The position numbers and the translations under genes are program-made. Positions 45,525-53,151 of a DNA stretch of 59,000 nt are shown one piece after another. How positions within the stretch are numbered: position 1 is the first letter of the stretch; the number at the start of each line of letters is the position of its first letter. Source of the DNA: Faecousia sp. (GTDB taxonomy: Bacteria; Bacillota; Clostridia; Oscillospirales; Oscillospiraceae); NCBI GenBank assembly GCA_029257335.1, contig JARIBV010000129.1:1-59000 (forward strand), given 5' to 3'. The notes under the pieces are model-generated. The model was given only the letters and a program-made list of their open reading frames with translations, had not been told where the DNA came from and did no database searches.

Positions 45525-46274
45525 TCACTTTACCTCCTCGATGTCCTTGTAGACTCCCAGGGGATAGTAGGGAATCATGTTTTCCTTCAGCCATTCCACG
45601 GAAGCGGCAGGCGTCTTGCCCCAGTTGGTGGGGCAGCAGGCCAGCACTTCCACAAAGGTGAAGCCCTTGCCCTCCTGCTGCATCCGGAAGGCCTTCTGAA
45701 TGGCCTTCTTGGCCTTGTTCAGGTTGCCGATGTCGGTGACGCAGACACGGGAGGCATAGGCGCAGCCCTCCAGGGTGCTGATGATCTCAGCCATGCGGAT
45801 GGGGGCGCCGTAGTGGTCCTGCTGACGGCCGTAGGGGGCGGTGGTGGCCTTCTGACCCACCAGAGTGGTGGGAGCCATCTGGCCGCCGGTCATGCCGTAA
45901 ATGGCGTTATTGATGAAAATGGTGGTAAACTTCTCTCCACGCATGGCGGCGTGGATGATTTCGGCGGTACCGATGGCGGCCAGGTCGCCGTCACCCTGAT
46001 AGGTAAAGACGATGGTACCGGGCTCGGAGACACGCTTGATGCCGGTGGCAACGGCGGGGGCACGGCCGTGGGCGGCCTCGTGCATGTCGCAGTTGAAATA
46101 GTTGTAAGCAAAGACGGAGCAGCCTACCGGGGCCACGCCGATGGTGTTGCCCAGAACGCCCATTTCATCCAGGGTTTCGGCAACCAGCTTATGAACGATA
46201 CCGTGGGTGCAGCCGGGGCAGTAGTGCAGTTCGGCATCGGTCAGGCCTTTGGATTTCTCATATACTATTGCCAT
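45525..46274 (-). CDS. 2-oxoacid:ferredoxin oxidoreductase beta subunit, TPP-binding
   Basis: The 249-residue beta chain binds thiamine pyrophosphate. Visible features are HYCPGCTHGIVHKL near the N-terminus, the TPP-Mg motif with GDGDLAAIG and NNAIYGMTGGQMAPTT, as in KorB/VorA proteins. Cysteines common to a subunit-bound cluster are few (the CPGC pair). It sits between the alpha and gamma genes with gaps of six and one base. The complex turns a 2-oxoacid, CoA and oxidised ferredoxin into acyl-CoA, CO2 and reduced ferredoxin. Confidence 0.94.
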   Translation of the reverse strand: MAIVYEKSKGLTDAELHYCPGCTHGIVHKLVAETLDEMGVLGNTIGVAPVGCSVFAYNYFNCDMHEAAHGRAPAVATGIKRVSEPGTIVFTYQGDGDLAAIGTAEIIHAAMRGEKFTTIFINNAIYGMTGGQMAPTTLVGQKATTAPYGRQQDHYGAPIRMAEIISTLEGCAYASRVCVTDIGNLNKAKKAIQKAFRMQQEGKGFTFVEVLACCPTNWGKTPAASVEWLKENMIPYYPLGVYKDIEEVK

Positions 46275-46280
46275 AATCTC

Positions 46281-47342
46281 TTACCTCCCGATGGCAGCTT
46301 TCGCCGCGGCGGCCACCTCATAGGGGGTGGGAACCACACCACCGGCCTTGCCAATGAAGGACACAGGACGGCAGCCCTCCAGGGCGATCTTTACATCATC
46401 AATCATCTGACCCATGCTGAGCTCCACATCCACCACGGCCTTGACGCTGTCCTGCATGGCGATGTTCTTCAGCGCCTTGCCGGGGAAGGGCCACAGGGTA
46501 ATGGGACGGAGCATACCGGCCTTGATGCCTTCCTTCTCCAAAAGCTGGATGGCGGCCTTTGCGATACGGGAGGGGGTGCCGTAAGCAACAAAGAGGATCT
46601 CGCAGTCCTCAGTGTTCACTTCCTCCCAGCGGGTCTCGTTTTCCTCCATTGCCTTGTACTTGGCGGCCAGACGCTCGTTATGTACGGCGCAGAGGTTGGG
46701 GTCGATATACAGGGAGTTGATCACATTGGGCTCGCGCTGGCCCTTGGTGCCGGTGGTGGCCCAGGGCTTGGCGGGAAGCTCACGCTTCTCCGGCTCACGC
46801 CACTCGATGGCCTCCATCATCTGACCGATCATGCCGTCGGCCAGGACCATAACGGGGTTGCGGTACTGCTCTGCCACATCAAAGGCGATCTGCACATAGT
46901 CGGCAGCCTCCTGGATGGTGGCGGGAGCAAAGACCAGGTGGCGGTAGTCGCCGTTGCCGCCGCCGCGGGTGGCCTGATAATAGTCGCCCTGGGCAGGCTG
47001 GATGGTGCCAAGGCCGGGGCCGCCGCGCATCATATTGATAATCACGGCGGGAAGCTCCGCACCGCACATATAGGTGATGCCTTCCTGTTTCAGGGAAATT
47101 CCGGGGGAGGAAGAGGAGGTCATAACACGCACACCACAGCCGGCAGCGCCGTATACCATATTGATGGCAGCGACCTCAGACTCTGCCTGCAAGAAGCATC
47201 CGCCGATCTTGGGCAGGTGAGCAGACAGGTACTCGGGGATTTCGTTCTGGGGTGTGATGGGGTAGCCAAAGAAGTATTTGCAGCCCGCACGAATGGCGGC
47301 TTCGGCAATGGCCTCATTGCCTTTCCAAAGTTCTTTCTCCAT
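46281..47342 (-). CDS. 2-oxoacid:ferredoxin oxidoreductase alpha subunit
   Basis: The 353-residue alpha chain with the N-terminal pyrimidine-binding domain (KGNEAIAEAAIRAGCKYFFGYPITPQNE), the family phrase TSSSSPGISLKQEGITYM and the C-terminal transketolase-like domain (GTPSRIAKAAIQLL). ATG 47342 follows AAGGAGGACCG and is preferred over longer in-frame starts inside the ferredoxin gene. The order ferredoxin-alpha-beta-gamma is the standard four-subunit arrangement for VOR and KOR enzymes. Confidence 0.94.
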   Translation of the reverse strand: MEKELWKGNEAIAEAAIRAGCKYFFGYPITPQNEIPEYLSAHLPKIGGCFLQAESEVAAINMVYGAAGCGVRVMTSSSSPGISLKQEGITYMCGAELPAVIINMMRGGPGLGTIQPAQGDYYQATRGGGNGDYRHLVFAPATIQEAADYVQIAFDVAEQYRNPVMVLADGMIGQMMEAIEWREPEKRELPAKPWATTGTKGQREPNVINSLYIDPNLCAVHNERLAAKYKAMEENETRWEEVNTEDCEILFVAYGTPSRIAKAAIQLLEKEGIKAGMLRPITLWPFPGKALKNIAMQDSVKAVVDVELSMGQMIDDVKIALEGCRPVSFIGKAGGVVPTPYEVAAAAKAAIGR

Positions 47343-47353
47343 TACGGTCCTCC

Positions 47354-47572
47354 TTATGTGCGTTCCACGGTGATGATGGAATCGGGACACATCTTGGCGC
47401 AGCTGCCGCAGCCGATGCACTTATCCAGATCCTCGGGGCGGATGGTTGCGGGATGATATCCCTTGCGGTTGGTAGCAGTGTCATCGAGAACGATGATATG
47501 CTTGGGGCAGACCAGGGCGCACAGTTCGCAGCCCTTACATCTGTCCTGACGGAAAGTTACTTTTCCAGCCAT
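47354..47572 (-). CDS. 2-oxoacid:ferredoxin oxidoreductase delta subunit, 2x[4Fe-4S] ferredoxin
   Basis: A 72-residue ferredoxin-type chain with two classical cluster motifs: Cys12, Cys15, Cys18, Cys22 and Cys52, Cys55, Cys58, Cys62. It is the electron-carrying delta subunit of the oxidoreductase encoded by the next three genes. It is five bases after the P-loop NTPase gene and 11 bases before the alpha gene. Confidence 0.94.
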   Translation of the reverse strand: MAGKVTFRQDRCKGCELCALVCPKHIIVLDDTATNRKGYHPATIRPEDLDKCIGCGSCAKMCPDSIITVERT

Positions 47573-47577
47573 GTTGA

Positions 47578-48258
47578 TTATTCCTCCTCACAGGTGGTAA
47601 TTTCCCAGGGTTTTTTCATGTAAATGTCCATAGGGAATATAGGTTCAGACAGAAGCCCCGCCAGCTGAGGGACGAAGCGGCGCTCTGCCGCATGGTGAAT
47701 GATGGGAAGCCCCGTGCGCTGAGAAAGCTCCCGGGCCAGCCGGGCGCCTTTCAGGATGTCCTCCAGCCGGGTCTCCCGGCACAGATGAGTGTTGTTCACA
47801 ATGCCGGTGACCTTCTGCTTGCACTCACGCTCGATGGCTCTCATATATTCCAGAGCGCAGTCCACATCCTTGGTTTCGGGCCTGTTGGCATTGAGCACAT
47901 ACAGAAGGTCCAGTTCCTCGGCATGGAGCTGAGGGGCGAAGCGGGCCAGGACTCTGGCGCCGATGGGATCTCCGCCGATATCCAGGATACCGGTAATGTC
48001 CTTGTTCTGGAAAATGGACAGGACGGCAGGATTGATGGCGGGAATGTCCGCCACGCCGCCGCAGGAGGTGACGATGACCTGGATCCCGGCCTCTTCCAGC
48101 CGGGCGGTCTGCTCAAAGGAGCGGAAATAGGGGTTTACGATATCGAGATCTGCCAGAGAGATCCGGGCACCGGGTCTGGCCATGCTGAGGGCCAGATTGA
48201 CGGCATACTCTGTTTTGCCGCTGCCATAGTGACCGGTGATAATTTGCATACGGTGCAT
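47578..48258 (-). CDS. P-loop NTPase of unknown function in the branched-chain operon
   Basis: A 226-residue protein with a SIMIBI/ParA-like P-loop. Walker A is GHYGSGKT (residues 9-16), followed by EYAVNLAL, the switch-like SLADLDIVNPYF, and DIGGDPIGARVLARF as a probable Walker B/switch II. A YVLNANRPETKDV stretch resembles the base-recognition part of the MinD/CobQ fold. No membrane helix or cluster motif is visible. It lies inside the operon between buk (three bases) and the ferredoxin gene (five bases) and its ribosome binding site is in the end of buk, so it is strictly coexpressed with the fermentation enzymes. A role in cluster or cofactor insertion or in enzyme reactivation is possible but unproven. 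Confidence 0.85.
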   Translation of the reverse strand: MHRMQIITGHYGSGKTEYAVNLALSMARPGARISLADLDIVNPYFRSFEQTARLEEAGIQVIVTSCGGVADIPAINPAVLSIFQNKDITGILDIGGDPIGARVLARFAPQLHAEELDLLYVLNANRPETKDVDCALEYMRAIERECKQKVTGIVNNTHLCRETRLEDILKGARLARELSQRTGLPIIHHAAERRFVPQLAGLLSEPIFPMDIYMKKPWEITTCEEE

Positions 48259-48261
48259 AGC

Positions 48262-49338
48262 TTAATACTCCAAAACTTCCTCCTGACCCTTGAGCACACG
48301 AATGGCGCCCTGGGCCAAAGAGAGCATTTCATCCTCGCCGGGGTAGATATAGACCTCGGCCAGATGTCTGACATAGGACTCGACCCAGCTCATGAGGGTC
48401 TTGTCATAGGCGAAGCCGCCGGTGAGCAGGATGGCATCCACCTCACCCTGGAGCACGGCACCGGCAGCGCCGATCTCCTTGCCCACCTGATAGGCCATGC
48501 CGCGATAGGCCAGCTCGGCCTGCTTGTCGCCTTCATTGATCCGGCGGGTGATCTCCCGGCCGTCATTGGTTCCGGTGTAGCCCACCAGGCCGCACTCCAT
48601 GGAAAAATGGTGGCGCAGCTCGTCATAGGTCTTGCCGTATTTGCCGCTGAAGGCGGCACGAAGGACATCCAGAATGGGCAAAGTACCGGGCCGTTCGCCG
48701 GTATAGGCGCCTTCGCCCTCCAGACCGTTGTTCACATCCACGATCTTGCCATACATGTGGACGCCAACGGTAATGCCGCCGCCCATATGGGCCACAATGA
48801 GCCGCTGGGAATCATAGGCAACGCCCCGCTCGGCGCAGAAGCGCTTTGCGATGGCCTTCTGATTCAGGGCGTGGAACAGGGGACGGCGGGGGAAATCCGG
48901 GTGGCCGGACAGATGGGCCAGCTCGGACATTTCATCGATCACAGGGGGGTCCACCACATAGGCGGGCTTACCGATCTGCCTGCCGATCTGCGCGGCCAGG
49001 ATGCCGCCCAGGTTGCACACATGGGTGCCATAGGTGCAGGCGCTCAGATCCTCCAGCATTTTCTCGTTGACGGCATAGGTGCCGCCCAGAACGGGGTGGA
49101 TGAGACCGCCCCGGCCCACAACGGCATCAAAGTCGTGGAGGTTCACCTTCTCCTCTTCCAGATACTGGAGGATGAGAGGCAGGCGGAAGGCGGCATTCTG
49201 ATCCATGGTGGTGAGGCCCTTCATCTCCTCGGGGGTGTGCCGGAAGACCTTCAGAAGCACCTGATTGTCTCCTTCAAATACGGCCACCTTGGTGGAGGTG
49301 GAGCCGAAGTTCATTGCCAATACTTTATAATCTTCCAT
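48262..49338 (-). CDS. buk: Butyrate kinase (branched-chain acyl-phosphate kinase)
   Basis: Buk makes ATP and a fatty acid from an acyl phosphate. The 358-residue ASKHA-fold kinase has the N-terminal MNFGSTSTKVAVFEGD phosphate-binding motif, AHMGGGITVG in the middle and the C-terminal ILLTGGFAYD adenosine motif. Length fits butyrate kinases rather than acetate kinases (about 400). The neighbouring genes point to isobutyryl, isovaleryl and 2-methylbutyryl phosphates as likely substrates; butyryl phosphate is also possible. It follows ptb by 35 bases. Confidence 0.95.
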   Translation of the reverse strand: MEDYKVLAMNFGSTSTKVAVFEGDNQVLLKVFRHTPEEMKGLTTMDQNAAFRLPLILQYLEEEKVNLHDFDAVVGRGGLIHPVLGGTYAVNEKMLEDLSACTYGTHVCNLGGILAAQIGRQIGKPAYVVDPPVIDEMSELAHLSGHPDFPRRPLFHALNQKAIAKRFCAERGVAYDSQRLIVAHMGGGITVGVHMYGKIVDVNNGLEGEGAYTGERPGTLPILDVLRAAFSGKYGKTYDELRHHFSMECGLVGYTGTNDGREITRRINEGDKQAELAYRGMAYQVGKEIGAAGAVLQGEVDAILLTGGFAYDKTLMSWVESYVRHLAEVYIYPGEDEMLSLAQGAIRVLKGQEEVLEY

Positions 49339-49373
49339 GGTGTTATCTCCTTACTAATTATGAATCAGGCGCA

Positions 49374-50276
49374 TTAACGGGAGGCAATCATCAGGGCCAG
49401 GGCAATGGAGTTCAGCTTGGTCTCGTCGCTGTCGGCCCGGGAGGTGAGGACCACGGGGGCCTTGGCACCAACGATGACACCGGCGTTCTTTGCACCGGCC
49501 ATAAAGACCAGGGATTTGTAGAACACGTTTCCGGTTTCGATGTTGGGGACCATGAGAACGTCGGCATGACCGGCGTAGGGATCGGTGATCCCCTTGTGCT
49601 TGGCGGCTTCGGTGGAGATGGCATTGTCCAGGGCCAGAGGACCGTTGACAATGCATCCCTGAATTTCACCGGCCCGGTTGGCTTCCGCCAGGGCGGCGGC
49701 GTCCAGGGTGGCGGCCATTTTGGGATTCACCTTTTCAACGGCGCACAGGCAGGTCACCACGGGAGTTTCGTTGCCCATGGAGTGGGCTACCTTTACGGCG
49801 TTGCGAATAATATGTTTTTTTGCCTCCAGATCGGGGGCAATGTTCATGGCGGCGTCGGTAATGAGGAACAGGCGGTCAAAGCCGGGCACCTCAAACAGGG
49901 CGACATGGGACAAAACGGGGCTTTCTCGCAGGCCGATCTCCTTGTCGAGAACGGCTTTGAGAATCACAGAGGTGTCAATGATCCCCTTCATGACCACATC
50001 CGCACGGCCGTCCCGGACCAGCTTCACCGCAGTGCGGCAGGCCTGGACCTTATCCGTTTCGTGGATGATCTCATAGCAATCCATGGGGATCTCATGCTCC
50101 TGGGCGATCTGCCGAATGAGGGCTTCGTCACCGATCAGGATGGCGGTGGCAAGACCCAGCTTCCGGGCGCCGTCCACAGCCAGCAATACTTCGGCATCCT
50201 GCGCCACGGCAACAGCCAGCTTCTTGGGACCCTGGCCTTTCACGGCGGTGCGGAGAGACTCTAGTGAATGAATCAT
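49374..50276 (-). CDS. ptb: Phosphate butyryltransferase
   Basis: Ptb swaps CoA for phosphate on a short-chain acyl-CoA to give an acyl phosphate for Buk. The 300-residue protein belongs to the phosphotransacetylase/phosphotransbutyrylase fold, with VALFEVPGFDRLFLITDAAMNI, a typical Ptb phrase, and the C-terminal VPNIETGNVFYKSLVFMAGAKNAGVIVGAKAP. It is the first gene of the operon with promoter sequences at 50361-50388. In this operon its acyl-CoA is expected to come from the VOR-type enzyme. Confidence 0.95.
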   Translation of the reverse strand: MIHSLESLRTAVKGQGPKKLAVAVAQDAEVLLAVDGARKLGLATAILIGDEALIRQIAQEHEIPMDCYEIIHETDKVQACRTAVKLVRDGRADVVMKGIIDTSVILKAVLDKEIGLRESPVLSHVALFEVPGFDRLFLITDAAMNIAPDLEAKKHIIRNAVKVAHSMGNETPVVTCLCAVEKVNPKMAATLDAAALAEANRAGEIQGCIVNGPLALDNAISTEAAKHKGITDPYAGHADVLMVPNIETGNVFYKSLVFMAGAKNAGVIVGAKAPVVLTSRADSDETKLNSIALALMIASR

Positions 50277-50349
50277 AAACCGGCTCCTTTTTCGTTGTGG
50301 GTTCTGACTAAAAATCCATCAGAAAACTGTTTTTTAGTTGGAACATTTG

Positions 50350-50367
50350 ATATCACTTTTATGATAT
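50350..50367. promoter_or_regulatory. Inverted repeat ATATCA-N6-TGATAT, possible operator
   Basis: Perfect 6-bp arms overlapping the -10 element of the ptb promoter. A good place for a repressor; no regulator gene lies next to it. AT-rich palindromes are common, so the call is weak. Confidence 0.35.
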
Positions 50368-50388
50368 AAATTTTTTTGTGATTGTCAA
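50361..50388 (-). promoter_or_regulatory. Sigma-A-like promoter of the ptb-buk operon
   Basis: Minus strand TTGACA (50388-50383), 16-base spacer, TATCAT (50366-50361), about 85 bases before the ptb start. Confidence 0.55.
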
Positions 50389-50492
50389 TGTCCAAATGGA
50401 GGAATTGGAGATACTCACAAATTGACCATGGGGTTTTTGGAAATCACGCCGAAGAATTGTCTTTGCTATGCAGATATTTGACCACGAGAGCT

Positions 50493-50590
50493 GTGTCAAA
50501 ATAAAGCGTTACCTCGCATCAATCAACCAAATCAATGAGACAACGCTTTATATCAAAAGGACACGGCGGGCGGTTCTTTGACCGCCTGCC
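50493..50590. repeat. Long inverted repeat plus GC hairpin (possible MITE or IS-end relic)
   Basis: The left arm starts GTGTCAAAATAAAGCGTT and the right arm, read in reverse complement, starts GTGTCCTTTTGATATAAAGCGTT; arms of about 27-30 bases pair imperfectly across 50493-50564. A second hairpin GGCGGGCGGT/ACCGCCTGCC (50565-50590) follows. Short elements with long terminal repeats and no gene suggest a miniature element or an insertion-sequence end, but no target duplication was identified. Confidence 0.4.
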
Positions 50591-50623
50591 GCATACACGC
50601 ACAAAAAATAGCCCCCCGGAGAC

Positions 50624-50652
50624 TTGAAAAACCGGGGTCTGTCATGTAAAAT
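50624..50652 (+). promoter_or_regulatory. Sigma-A promoter of the HAD-luxS-mtnN operon
   Basis: TTGAAA (50624-50629), 17-base spacer, TAAAAT (50647-50652). The arms CCCCGG (50614-50619) and CCGGGG (50632-50637) flank the -35 element and could form an operator or a weak hairpin. Confidence 0.6.
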
Positions 50653-50686
50653 AGAGAAAAAAGCAAATTGGAAAAAGGAGCAAACC

Positions 50687-51328
50687 ATGTCCTATCAGCG
50701 AATCTATTTTGACCTGGACGGCACTCTGACGGACTCCGGACCGGGGATCATGAACGGGGTGAGCTATGCTTTGAAGAGGATGGGCCGCCCCGTCCCGCCC
50801 CGGCAGATCATGGGCCGATACATCGGCCCCCCTCTGGCAGATTCCTTCCGCCGGTTTGATGCCATGGAGCCGGAGGAGGCCCTCAGAGCCGTGGAGGTGT
50901 TCCGGGAATACTACAATGTAAAGGGAAAGTTTGAAAACAAGCCCTATCCCGGCATCGAAACCATGCTGAAAACCCTGAAAAATCAGGGGAAAACCCTGAT
51001 GGTGGCCACCTCCAAGCCGGAGACCACCGCCAATGAGGTGCTGGAGCATTTCGGACTGGCGCCGTATTTTGACCTGGTGGTGGGCAGTACTTTGGACGGC
51101 GGCCGGGTGACAAAGACCCAGGTCCTGGCCCATGCTCTGTCTCTGGGGGGCAGAGAAGGGGCGGTTATGGTAGGGGACCGCTGCTTTGATGTGGAAGGGG
51201 CCAGGTTCCACGGTCTGGACTGCATCGGGGTGCTCTTTGGCTACGGGGACCGGGAGGAGCTGACCAAGGCCGGCGCCGCTGCGCTGGCCCAGGACACCCG
51301 GCAGCTTTTAGAAATTTTGGAGGGCTGA
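50687..51328 (+). CDS. HAD-superfamily phosphatase, phosphoglycolate phosphatase-like
   Basis: A 213-residue hydrolase of the HAD superfamily. Motif I is YFDLDGTLTDSG with the nucleophile and acid Asp (residues 8 and 10 region), motif II is MVATSKPE, and motif III/IV is MVGDRCFDVEGA. The helical cap is of the small-molecule phosphatase type. Possible substrates include phosphoglycolate or nucleotides. The start ATG 50687 follows AAAGGAGCAAACC; the frame extends upstream without support. It ends one base before luxS and shares its transcript, which hints at clearing a by-product of the methyl cycle; that is inference. Confidence 0.88.
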   Translation: MSYQRIYFDLDGTLTDSGPGIMNGVSYALKRMGRPVPPRQIMGRYIGPPLADSFRRFDAMEPEEALRAVEVFREYYNVKGKFENKPYPGIETMLKTLKNQGKTLMVATSKPETTANEVLEHFGLAPYFDLVVGSTLDGGRVTKTQVLAHALSLGGREGAVMVGDRCFDVEGARFHGLDCIGVLFGYGDREELTKAGAAALAQDTRQLLEILEG

Positions 51329-51329
51329 C

Positions 51330-51809
51330 ATGGAAAAAATCGCAAGCTTTACCGTGAACCACCTGACCCTGGAACCCGGTGTCTATGTGTCACGGAAGGA
51401 CAAAATCGGAGCGGAAACCGTCACCACCTTTGACCTGCGGATGACCGCCCCCAACCGGGAGCCGGTGATGAACAACGCAGAGGTCCACACCCTGGAGCAT
51501 CTGGGGGCCACCTTCCTGCGCAACCATCCCCTGTGGAAGGACCGGACGGTGTACTTCGGGCCCATGGGCTGCCGCACGGGTTTTTACCTGCTTCTGGCGG
51601 GAGACCTGACCCCCGAGGAGATCCGGACGCTTTTGGTGGAGATGTTCACCTTTATGCGGGACTATGAAGGGCAGGTCCCCGGGGCCTGCGCCCGGGACTG
51701 CGGAAACTATCTGGATATGAATTTGCCCATGGCAAAGTATCTGGCCCGGAGATACCTGGAACACACCCTGCTGTGTCTGGACAGCGCCCATATGAACTAC
51801 CCCGAATAA
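51330..51809 (+). CDS. luxS: S-ribosylhomocysteine lyase (LuxS)
   Basis: LuxS splits S-ribosylhomocysteine into homocysteine and DPD, the precursor of the AI-2 signal. The 159-residue protein has the metal ligands His53 and His57 in HTLEH with catalytic Glu56, the catalytic Cys81 in GCRTGFYLLL and the third metal ligand Cys124. All active residues are thus intact. It is followed after ten bases by mtnN, which makes its substrate, so the two encode the two-step S-adenosylhomocysteine detoxification route. Confidence 0.97.
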   Translation: MEKIASFTVNHLTLEPGVYVSRKDKIGAETVTTFDLRMTAPNREPVMNNAEVHTLEHLGATFLRNHPLWKDRTVYFGPMGCRTGFYLLLAGDLTPEEIRTLLVEMFTFMRDYEGQVPGACARDCGNYLDMNLPMAKYLARRYLEHTLLCLDSAHMNYPE

Positions 51810-51819
51810 GGAGAAAAAC

Positions 51820-52518
51820 ATGAAAAAATTAGGCATTATCGGCGCCATGGATGTGGAAGTGGCGATTTTGAAGGAGCAAATGGAGCATCCCGTGGTCAGC
51901 ACTCACGCCGGGTCCTCCTTCTGGGAGGGGACCCTCTGCGGCCTGCCCGTTGTGGTGGTGCAGTGCGGCGTGGGCAAGGTCAATGCGGCCCTGTGCGTCC
52001 AGATCCTTGCGGATCTGTTTGCCGTGACCCACATTGTGAACACCGGCATTGCAGGCTCCCTGGACGCCGGTCTGGACATTGGGGACATTGCCATTGCCAC
52101 CGATGCCATGTACCACGATTTTGAGGTGGCCCCCTTTGGCTACGCCCGGGGGCAGGTCCCCGGCATGGATGTCCACGCCTTTCCCATGGATGGGGAATTG
52201 CGGGAATTTGCGGTGAAAGCCTGTGAAGCCCTGGGCATCCGCTATCAGCTGGGCCGGGTGGTGACCGGTGACCGGTTCATCTGCGAGAGCGCAGAAAAAG
52301 CGGATATTGTGTCCACCGTGGGCGGAATCTGCACGGAAATGGAAGGGGCCGCCATCGCCCATGCCGCCTACCGCAACGGGCTTCCCATCCTGATCCTGCG
52401 GGCCATTTCCGACAAGGCGGACGACTCTGCCACCGTGGAATATCCCGTCTTTGAGGCCCGGGCCGCAAAGCACTGCGCCGCACTGACCCGGTCCCTGGCA
52501 AAGGCGCTGGCCCGGTAA
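51820..52518 (+). CDS. mtnN: 5'-methylthioadenosine/S-adenosylhomocysteine nucleosidase
   Basis: MtnN (Pfs) removes adenine from S-adenosylhomocysteine and methylthioadenosine. The 232-residue protein has the N-terminal IGAMDVEVAIL with catalytic Glu13, NTGIAGSLD, the purine-site region and EMEGAAIAH with the ribose-binding Met-Glu. The general acid Asp is in RAISDKADD near residue 200. Together with LuxS it recycles the methyl-donor product. It ends the operon before a strong terminator. Confidence 0.96.
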   Translation: MKKLGIIGAMDVEVAILKEQMEHPVVSTHAGSSFWEGTLCGLPVVVVQCGVGKVNAALCVQILADLFAVTHIVNTGIAGSLDAGLDIGDIAIATDAMYHDFEVAPFGYARGQVPGMDVHAFPMDGELREFAVKACEALGIRYQLGRVVTGDRFICESAEKADIVSTVGGICTEMEGAAIAHAAYRNGLPILILRAISDKADDSATVEYPVFEARAAKHCAALTRSLAKALAR

Positions 52519-52560
52519 GCGGCTGGCGAAAACAGAATTTTGACAGACTGATGAAAATAG

Positions 52561-52606
52561 TATCCGGAGAAACCACGCTTTGCCGTGGCTTCTCCGGATA
52601 TTTTTA
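52561..52606 (+). terminator. Terminator after mtnN
   Basis: ATCCGGAGAA pairs with TTCTCCGGAT, with an inner CCACG/CGTGG stem, followed by ATTTTTAT. Confidence 0.85.
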
Positions 52607-53002
52607 TAATATGCTCGCACCGAGATCGTACCGGGCGATGCAACAAAATGCGTCTGATTTTTGGAAATATGCAATGGAGTTCTGCGGCTATCTCAACCAG
52701 GGGCGGAGGAGGATTCGCACTTTTATGAATTTAGTCTGTTTAAGAGTGGTATTTTGTATAATATATTCGCATAATAACATAATTGAACAATTTATGTATC
52801 ATTATCTATGAAAAGCATACTGTGATTATTTCACGATATTGTAAAATAGCAATTTTTTGTTTTCCATGAAAAAATACTTTATATTCGGTAAAAGGATCGG
52901 GGATATGGGGATGAATCCCCGTTTTTGCATGAAAAATACTGACGAAGAAAGCTTAACAATTCGATTACAGTACACCGAAATAAATCATTTACTCAAAAAC
53001 GC
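52607..53002. other. AT-rich intergenic region before the subtilase gene
   Basis: No supported gene. An 86-codon open frame near 52551-52811 runs through the mtnN terminator and lacks a ribosome binding site. The only clear element is the hairpin at 52898-52926. A weak promoter-like pair, TTGAAC and TATGAA, lies near 52780. Confidence 0.5.
52898..52926 (+). terminator. Orphan terminator-like hairpin
   Basis: CGGGGAT pairs with ATCCCCG and is followed by TTTTT, but no gene ends upstream on this strand since the mtnN terminator. It may end a small RNA. Confidence 0.45.
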
Positions 53003-53031
53003 TTGACGGTAACATTACGAAATTGTATCAT
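53003..53031 (+). promoter_or_regulatory. Sigma-A promoter of the subtilase gene
   Basis: TTGACG (53003-53008), 17-base spacer, TATCAT (53026-53031). The leader of about 115 bases contains a hairpin GTTCAG/CTGAAC within GGGG/CCCC arms (about 53091-53120). Confidence 0.65.
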
Positions 53032-53151
53032 ATGAATATGGTTTTCTCTACATATGAAAAATGCAGAGAAGCTGAAAAGGGATTGAAATGGGGAGGTTCA
53101 GTCCCTGAACGAAGGCCTGCCCCTATGGCAGAGAAAGAGAAGGAGAAGAAA

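Noticed and set aside
49374-50276. Phosphate acetyltransferase (pta)
   Set aside because: Length (300 residues) and the typical phrases fit phosphotransbutyrylase, and the next gene is butyrate kinase.
52551-52811. Open frame of 86 codons after mtnN
   Set aside because: It begins inside the mtnN terminator stem, lacks a ribosome binding site and has an irregular composition.
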